Positions 57,335 to 64,000 of a DNA stretch of 64,000 bases are shown piece after piece. Under the pieces are notes generated by a model that did not search any database, was not told the DNA's origin, and saw only the letters and a list, made by a program, of their open reading frames with translations. The stretch comes from Saccharina japonica (lineage: Eukaryota > Sar > Phaeophyceae > Laminariales > Laminariaceae), in the NCBI GenBank assembly GCA_008828725.1, contig MEHQ01001944.1, forward strand, positions 105,524 to 169,523. Direction: 5' to 3'. Made by a program: the position numbers and the translations under genes. The first letter of the stretch is position 1. Each line of letters opens with the position of its first letter.

Positions 57335-57565
57335 AGTACGGGACAAGACATGGGCCGGGCCCCGTTAAATCCACGACCCGGCTCATGAAAATTGTCGGGG
57401 CGGCCCAGATAGAGCCCGTGTGCCATAGGCCTCGCTGCCATGTGATCGGCCGAGCCGAATGTTTGATAAAGTGGTAGGCTGGGCCGGGGTTCGGCCCATC
57501 CTCTGAAACTTTAATGGGCCGCGTTCCATCATATCGAAAATTGATGGGCCGGCCCATCAGCGTCG
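57335..57565. repeat. GGGCCGGGCC-type repeat, second locus
   Basis: Shares TCGGCCCATCCTCTGAAA and TTGATGGGCCGG words with 54240-54970. Confidence 0.65.
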
Positions 57566-57888
57566 CGGCCCATGGCAAGCCCTGGAAACATTCGTGCTCA
57601 AAAGTGGAAATCGCCCCATCTTCATCTATTGAGGAGGAGTGCGCCCCGTTGTATGACACATATTTTAGGGATAAAAAAAAAACTATTGTGTACCATACCG
57701 TAGCACGGGTTCTCCCGACGCTTATCTGCCTCAATTAAATATGCCTCGCTTATTTCCGCCAATATTATCTCTGCCTCACGTACTTCTGCCTCGTTTATTA
57801 CTACCTCTCACTTATTTATGCCAAGCTTGTTTCTGCCTGACTGATTTCTGCCTGACTGAGTTATCTCCGCCTCGCTTCATTTCTGCCT

Positions 57889-58531
57889 TCACTCCAAGCC
57901 GTACTGCGCAGCCTGTCTGTTGTGCACGCTGACCGCGTGGTCATACAAGAGCAAATCCAGCCACAAGTGTTTCTTCAGCTCTGGGTCGGTCCAGGCCAGG
58001 AGCAGGGCCGCTTCCTCCTCGCTGTGAAACGTCCCGTCCCCGTTCTTCTTCCCGATGCTGCGGAACCCGGTCGGCCAGTCGTAGCCCGGCAGCTGCAGCG
58101 CGTCATTGAACAGCAGCAGGGACGTTTCCCACTTTTCCAGGATCCCCACGGCGGCGTACTTCTTGCTCAGGAGCTCCTGCGCAGGCTGAAGCAACTTATA
58201 CATCGCAACGTCCTTTAGTGCCTCGGACTCCGAAGTCGAGGCCTTGGCCAGCTCCGCCGCGTGCAAACCCTCCAGGTACAGCTTCAGCCGATACCATCCC
58301 GGGCAGCGGTTGTCTGACCTGTCCCCCCGACAATTGTCCCCCTGTTCGGCGGCGATCACGTCCTCGGGCCTCACAAACGCCAGAGAGAACTGGCGCAAGC
58401 CAAAGTTCCCCCAGTGCTCCGCGAAACTCAAGAGATCGTTCTCGTCCGCCTTGAAGACTCTCGACGCGCACAGCCCGTCTCCGGGGCTCTTCTGGCAGTA
58501 GAAGTACGCGCTTACAACGCGCGGAATGGGG
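57889..58531 (-). CDS. Sulfotransferase exon 2
   Basis: 643 nt, to stop at 57889. Holds the 3'-phosphate site, several cysteines (YFYCQK, DGLCAS, NCRGDRSDNRCPGW) and an acidic/leucine-rich C-terminal half ending AAQYGLE. Confidence 0.87.
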
Positions 58532-60497
58532 CTGCAAGCAAAGCGATGTTGGGTGGGGCGCGGGGGGGGGGGGGGGGTTACCACTAGGGGGGATGTTTGA
58601 TGCTTGATACTAGAATATTTCACACCCCGGGCAGATCATCGATTCCCTACTTCATGATCTAGATCGCTCAGGGCAGATATATTCCTGATTGTGTATGATC
58701 TACGGTATATAGCTCGTGTTCCCGGGCGGGAGCCGTAGAATCTGCATGGTCTACAAATAGCACAAGTTTCCTGTGTTGATCTGTACTGTGTGTGTGTGTT
58801 CTTCACATTAAACCGTCCTTTCTACCCGTCGACATCCAGCACACCCAGTGCCCGTGCCGATTCTTCATCCTAGACAGGTACCAGTTATGTGGTCATAAAA
58901 CTACGACACAGAGATACTACGCTGCAATGCAGTACGAAGCAGAGCAGATCAGACAATGCAATGCCATATACGACAGGCACGACCTACCCTGCTAGCAATC
59001 CAGCTGCGTGAAAGAGATTAGAAAAAAAAGCGAAGAAAAGGAAAAAAAAAAATATATATATATGTAATAAAACAGATCAACAAACAAACAAAAAAAATCA
59101 AAAGACAAAGAAAAAAGTGTCGTGCAGATCCTGCACAACCTCTCGCAACGGCCGGTGGGGAACAAGATGACCTACAAGTAGATCACGATCTATCTGTGGA
59201 TGATCTCTCCGAGGCGTGAACTGTTTTCGGGGACGACAATATGTAGTAAAGGTATGGGGCTGCGAGAAAACGAGACCACTTGTGTGAGAGGTCGTGGTCA
59301 TTTTACTGGAGGATTTCTCCAAACAAACGTCAACTACTCACTGTCTCAAAGCGCGCATCAGTACATAGTTTAATTCACCGTCTAAAAACATATGGTGAAC
59401 TACTCACAGGAAGCCTTCAACTCGGAGCGGGCGGAGCGGGGGGTATAGTCGCGCCGCCGCAACCAGTTTTGTGTAGGCAAGCTGGACAACGCGTTTGACC
59501 GGCTACATGGCCCGTGTTACAAGTAGCACACGAAATATTTTCGCAGGCTTCTTCCTCATCAGAAATATAAATGCACGTCACCCAAAAACCGATTTTGAAT
59601 AGCAAAAGTATAGGCTTAAGGTCCGATAAATAATACATCCTCTAGATATTTCAACGAATCCTATTAAGCCCTTAAGAACTGGTCCCACGTATTTGAGGAC
59701 AAACTACTTGGAATTAGAGTGGGATACTTTTTCAGTTCTGAATGGGTTAATAGTGCAAGGAACAACCGGGATTTCCAACGATAAGACGTATGCCTTGTTG
59801 GGTAGTTTCCTCGGGTGAGGAGTGTCTTAAGGTCGTAAACGTCTTGTCCAAAAAGTGATCCTCCTATATTACGACGGGGAAACGTACTGCTGCGGGAATC
59901 AGGACCTAACTGATTCTTACCAAACACCATGGCAATTATGACCAAAAATGGCGTGTAAACGTACGAGAATTCGTTTTTTGTTTTGGGTCCACCGTGGAAT
60001 CTGATTACCTCTATGGCCCCCGGTAATGAATAGCACGCGTCATGTAATAGATAAACAATCGAGCATAGCATGTTTGAACTAACTCACTGTCTAAAAATAG
60101 TAAACCAGTCACAGTGATCCGCCCCGTGGGGTCGAAGCCCCTCGGTGTACGCGCCCCAAGTCAGGGTGTAGTTCGAGCCGAGGTACTCGTCTGCGAACCC
60201 CTTCCCGTCCTGCCACTGGGCCGAGTCGTACACCCCCAGCGAAACATTGTTCTCCGCGATCCAAGGCTTCAGCATGTACTTCACCGTCGAACCTCCCGCC
60301 TTGTTCAGGTGGTTGAACACCCAGCAAGATTTCTTTCTCTTCGTGTTGTCCACAAGCTGCTGCGATGAGAAGCGGTTGTTGTCCGCACCCGCGCGAAGCC
60401 ACGAGGTGCCTTGACCGAGGCAGCTGACGATCACACCAACCCCCATCAGCAGGCCGATCCCGACCATCAAGAGGCTGGAGCGCTTTCGAAGTCTCAT
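57889..60497 (-). CDS. Sulfotransferase-family protein, type II membrane
   Basis: Two exons, 60497-60088 and 58531-57889, joined CA|C across donor ACA|GTGAGT and acceptor TTTGCAG, encode 350 residues. Residues 8-27 (SLLMVGIGLLMGVGVIVSCL) form one hydrophobic anchor after a basic start (MRLRKR), typical of Golgi sulfotransferases. CWVFNHLNKAGGSTVKYML around residue 60 matches the 5'-phosphosulfate loop for PAPS (H-x-x-K-x-G-G-[ST]-[ST]). FTIFRHPIPRVVSAYFYCQ, which spans the splice junction, matches the 3'-phosphate site (R-x-P-x-x-R-x-x-S-x-Y). The family transfers sulfate from PAPS to carbohydrate; the acceptor cannot be told here. Exons are GC-rich against an AT-rich intron with repeats. Length is normal for the family. 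Confidence 0.85.
58555..60087. other. Sulfotransferase intron and repeats
   Basis: Contains a poly-G run at 58562-58577, a family also seen at 23430 and 30000 (GTCGACATCCAGCACACCCA), an AT-rich tract at 59040-59070 and a MITE-like end at 59660-59760. No other gene seen. Confidence 0.55.
60088..60497 (-). CDS. Sulfotransferase exon 1
   Basis: 410 nt, from ATG to donor ACA|GTGAGT. Holds the membrane anchor, a Ser/Asn/Lys stem and the PAPS 5'-phosphosulfate loop. Reading through the donor gives a stop one codon later, which supports splicing here. Confidence 0.85.
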
Positions 60498-60944
60498 GGT
60501 GGGATATCAGAGGCTGCTGGTGGGCGAGCGTCTGGGGGGAAAAAAAAAGAAGAGCCTGCATAACAAGTAGGCGCGAAAGACGACGTGGAAAATATGTATT
60601 AAATATATATATATATATTAGTAGCACACCCTTGGGCTGCTACCTGACGCGGTATCTGAGATACATTGCCCGAGGGCCAAACAATATGGGATAAAAACAA
60701 TCAACAAAAGAAGCACCCACCAAGGGTAAACTTTGTCCGGTATTGGCAAAGCACTACTCGAAATACCAAAACGAAGATTATCAGTTGGGCTCACCAAGTA
60801 TATATATTAGTTTTCACTTTCGAAGAGGACAAGATATGTTGTATATGGATAGGTTGTTCGTCGTATGGGGGGGTATAATTAATCAATTTAGCGAAAGAGG
60901 GAAAAACTATACGAGCTGGTTCCAACGACAGGCGGGACTTTACG

Positions 60945-62045
60945 GCTTCGGAACTTTGCGCCATGGCTTTAGAGAGTTGAGACACAAGAATTGGCACGCT
61001 TGCTCTTTGTGGCAATGTGAAAAAAACTGTAGACTGACCTTTTTCTCTTTTTTGTTTTATGTTTGGGGCCCGTATTAAAGACGAACGAAAAAAATCGTAA
61101 TTGAATAAAAATGGATCGAACTGAATAGAATTTCGTGAAGAAAACTGAAAAAACGACTTTGGATCCTATCGAGGAATGGTGTGTTGGGTTGAAAAATCGA
61201 ATAACCCACAAGGGTCAACGAACACCAACGAGGCGAGCTACGGCCCGCGTCCTCCCCGGGGCGCCGCGGCCAGAGGGAGACTATGTCTGCCGGCACCGGC
61301 TAAGAGGCTATCGCTCTTGGGGTGTCTCGGGTGGCTGGCGCAGCGCCGAAGCCGCACGCGGGCAGCCGCGACGGGGATACAGAGATCGAGCTGCTGAGCG
61401 AAGTCGTGACCTGGTCCGTGCTCGTGCGGTTTGGGAGGCATGAGGGGTTTGAAAAACTGGGTTTGCGACGGCCTTGTGATTTGTTTAGGCGCCGTGGGTG
61501 GTCTACTCTGTGCCAGGGGCCGTACCGTCAGATCTCGCGCTGCGGCTGCTCCGGTGGCTCTCCCTCTCGGGAATGGTGGATCTCGACTCCGAAGCAGTCG
61601 GCGACATGGCTCAAGTTTGCGTGGTTTGCTTCGGTTTCATGGAACATGCCACGTCGAGTTGGGTAAACTCCCCAAATTGAATAGCACGAAGAGCAAAATA
61701 AGTCCCAAAAGACTCCTTGTAGAATTCCGTGTTATTCAATTTTACACGGAAATCCCTGCCTCTGGTAATTCATTTTTCGACCAATCAGATGCAAATCACA
61801 CCAAACGCAAATATTTTCGAAATTCAACAAAAAAAAAAATGTCACTACGGGCCCTTCAAGGCTCACTGTTACGGTTTCCGGGATTTTTCGGAATGTTTGA
61901 CCTCACTTGACGCACGAAAAAAGAAAAAAAACAGTCTCCAGTTTTTTCATATTGCAATGAAAAACAACCACGCCAAGTTTTGTTTCCAAACTCTAACAAA
62001 CCATGGCGCAAAAATGTTTTCCCGCAAGGATGATTTCCCCCCCAA
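60945..62045. mobile_element. Outer inverted repeat around a family A relative
   Basis: Left arm 60945-61050 (TTTGCGCCATGGCTTTAGAG to AAAAAACTGTAGACTGACC) and reversed right arm 61920-62020 enclose 61074-61855. Arms are about 70% alike by eye. Confidence 0.45.
61074..61855. mobile_element. Family A relative with GC-rich cargo, copy 2
   Basis: GGGGCCCGTATTAAAGACGA to TACGGGCCC. The interior shares blocks with 49579-50410, for example GCTATCGCTCT and a GAAAA-x-TTGG-x-TTGCGACCG stretch. It is itself bracketed by an outer inverted repeat (60945-61050 against 61920-62020). Confidence 0.55.
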
Positions 62046-62126
62046 GGTTTCAAATTTGCTCAATGCATTGTTCCAGTACTGTGGCAGGCGTTCCTTAACA
62101 GGTGTGGTAGGCTCGCAGAAAAAAAA

Positions 62127-62670
62127 GCATGTAACATGGACGTCTTCCCCATGTTTATGCGATCATGTCAAGACCTTTAGTGTCGAATTACTCGGCGTAT
62201 TGACCGATATGTGGCCTGAGCACATGTTGTATTGTTTTTACTTCTGGAAGGCAATCCCTACGAGGTACGTACTGGTATGAAATAACGCCTCCCCAACAAA
62301 TACGAAGAGTGTCCATATCTCTCGAATTACAATTCGCGCGCCAAAACATATATTTATCGATGTGTTGCCCTTGCCCAAGCAGTCATGTAGGTATGTAGCA
62401 TGTAACATGGACGTCTTCCCCATGTTTATGCGATCATGTCAAGACCTTTAGTGTCGAATTACTCGGCGTATTGACCGATATGTGGCCTGAGCACATGTTG
62501 TATTGTTTTTACTTCTGGAAGGCAATCCCTACGAGGTACGTACTGGTATGAAATAGCGCCTCCCCAACAAATACGAAGAGTGTCCATATCTCTCGAATTA
62601 CAATTCGCACGCCAAAATATATATTTATCGATGTGTTGCCCTCGCCCAAGCAGTCATGTAGGTATGTTCA
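62127..62670. repeat. Tandem duplication, about 271-bp unit
   Basis: GCATGTAACATGGACGTCTT to AAGCAGTCATGTAGGTATGT, twice in a row (62127-62397 and 62398-62668), differing at only a few bases. Confidence 0.85.
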
Positions 62671-63079
62671 ACGTCGAAAAATTCGGCGTATTCCTGATGC
62701 CACTACCCGAAGGTGAAATGCTGTGCTTCTTGCTGCAACCAGCTCGTACAGGGTTTTTTAGAACGTCATTGCTGTCGACATCAGGGTCACTGCGTTGATG
62801 AGTGACCAAGCCATCCATGCATATACGGTGCACCATAACATCTTCCATCAGATCTGTGTTCAGCAACCATATGTATGCAGTTTTGAGACACTGATGTGCC
62901 GTTAACCCATACAGAACTGAGAAAAATGTCCCATACTAATTCCAAGTACTTTGTCCCCAAAATCGTGGGACCAGTTCTTAAGGGGTTAAGAAGTGGCCGG
63001 GAGGGGGGGGGGAGGGGTCCGCAAAAGATAACGCCTTCCATAAGGCGTACAGTACCCGAATATTTCACAGTACCTACGT

Positions 63080-63200
63080 ATCATATATTACAAAAAAACA
63101 AATGTACATAAAAACAACAGCTGTGAGATGAGAGGATGCATATCAAAAAACAAATGTACATAAAAACAACAGCTGTGAGATAAGAGGATGCATATACGTA
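63080..63200. repeat. Two-copy repeat, about 57-bp unit
   Basis: CAAATGTACATAAAAACAAC, AGCTGTGAGATRAGAGGATG twice. The rest of 62670-63860 shows scattered GGTACC-rich and AT-rich sequence and no gene. Confidence 0.75.
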
Positions 63201-63864
63201 TAATATGTGTATCATATACCAGGTACCGGTATATTATACCATGTAACTTATGATAGTAATTTCGTAACTCGTAACTCCTTTCAAAGGCGTGTTTAGTAGG
63301 GTAGGTATCATGGGGTACCGGGTACCCTACCCGCCTATAAAGTACGAACGGACATACTATGGCTACGTATAATGGCTATACGTACCGCCGCCCAATACTA
63401 TACCCGTCGCAATGGTATATAATGTGATGCTATAGACCATAAACTCGGGTAGTCGGGTATACCTTTTAGTTATATAGCGCAAATGCAAACGGTGCCTTGG
63501 TCCCCGCTAAAAATATATTTACACGTTCGACCCTGTCTCTCACCCGAAAAAAAACAAAAAAACATCCCCAACCCTGACCCTGACCCCAAACCAGACCCGA
63601 AAAGGGCCAGACACAGGTCGGAAACGCGGCTGCGCCGCTTTTGATTATTTCAATATTCCGAACTACGAACCACGATCTGCCTCCTGACACTAATAGTGAG
63701 TTGAATATTCTTGGAAAACCCCCGCCGGATGTTCCGTTAAACCCACACTAATAGTGAGTTAAATACTACTGAACATACCGAGAGCGCCTATTATAGCGAT
63801 GGTAGGCACAATTCGATGAGAGTCGTCGAAGGAAGGAAGGAAGGAAGTGCTGAAATCTTCGCCC

Positions 63865-64000
63865 GATAAAAATTCAAGGCACGTATATACATACCGTAGT
63901 GGGGAGGGAGGAGAAGAGCCTACTTAGTGACCCCGGGTATTATATGAGTTACGACTAAGAGTGAGAGAGAAAAGAAGGGCGAAGATAATACATGGGATGG
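63865..64000 (-). repeat. Family F copy at the right edge
   Basis: Runs off the window; CACTACGG to CATCCCATG-type order on the minus strand. Confidence 0.55.

Overview
This window looks like nuclear DNA of a flagellated, intron-rich eukaryote. Exons are short, GC-rich and joined across kilobase introns by GT-AG (and apparently some GC-AG) sites. Most of the sequence is non-coding and packed with MITEs, tandem satellites, microsatellites and tRNA-like repeats, and short TTAGGG-type arrays occur internally. There are no bacterial operons, Shine-Dalgarno sites or rRNA genes. The gene content (two proteins of cilia-associated type and a membrane-anchored carbohydrate-type sulfotransferase) would fit a stramenopile alga such as a brown alga or relative. 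That placement is inference only.

Three genes could be assembled by following splice sites and reading phase. (1) On the minus strand, a multi-EF-hand protein starts at 34923 and runs leftward through at least 20 exons to 1374, giving at least 920 codons over more than 33 kb; its 3' end is unresolved or off the left edge. (2) On the plus strand, a CYB5D1-type cytochrome b5-domain protein of about 270 residues runs from 35438 to 48881 in six exons. Genes 1 and 2 are divergent and share a 514-bp intergenic region. (3) On the minus strand, a two-exon sulfotransferase-family gene (350 residues, single N-terminal membrane anchor) lies at 57889..60497.

Layout: 1-2.4 kb holds the last detected EF-hand exon and repeats. 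From 2.4 to 34.9 kb lies the EF-hand gene, whose introns contain satellites, MITEs, partial copies of its own exon edges (3.3-3.9 kb and 22.2-22.7 kb), a cluster of tRNA-like Pol III units (30.3 kb and 32.5-33.7 kb) and direct duplications. From 35.4 to 48.9 kb lies the CYB5D1-like gene. Its fifth intron is swollen by a mosaic of direct and inverted copies of a 3.3-kb unit that includes exon 5, so exon 5 is present three times (two forward, one reversed). Undetermined bases sit at two of the joints, so this may be an assembly fault. From 48.9 to 57.9 kb there is only repeat DNA (foldback elements, two telomere-like arrays in opposite orientation, GGCCGGGCC satellites). From 57.9 to 64 kb the sulfotransferase is followed by more repeats.

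The most unusual observations are the exon-5 triplication inside two large palindromes, the amplification of exon edges as tandem repeats next to two EF-hand exons, the Pol III-type tRNA-like repeat cluster, and the divergent pair of cilia-type genes.
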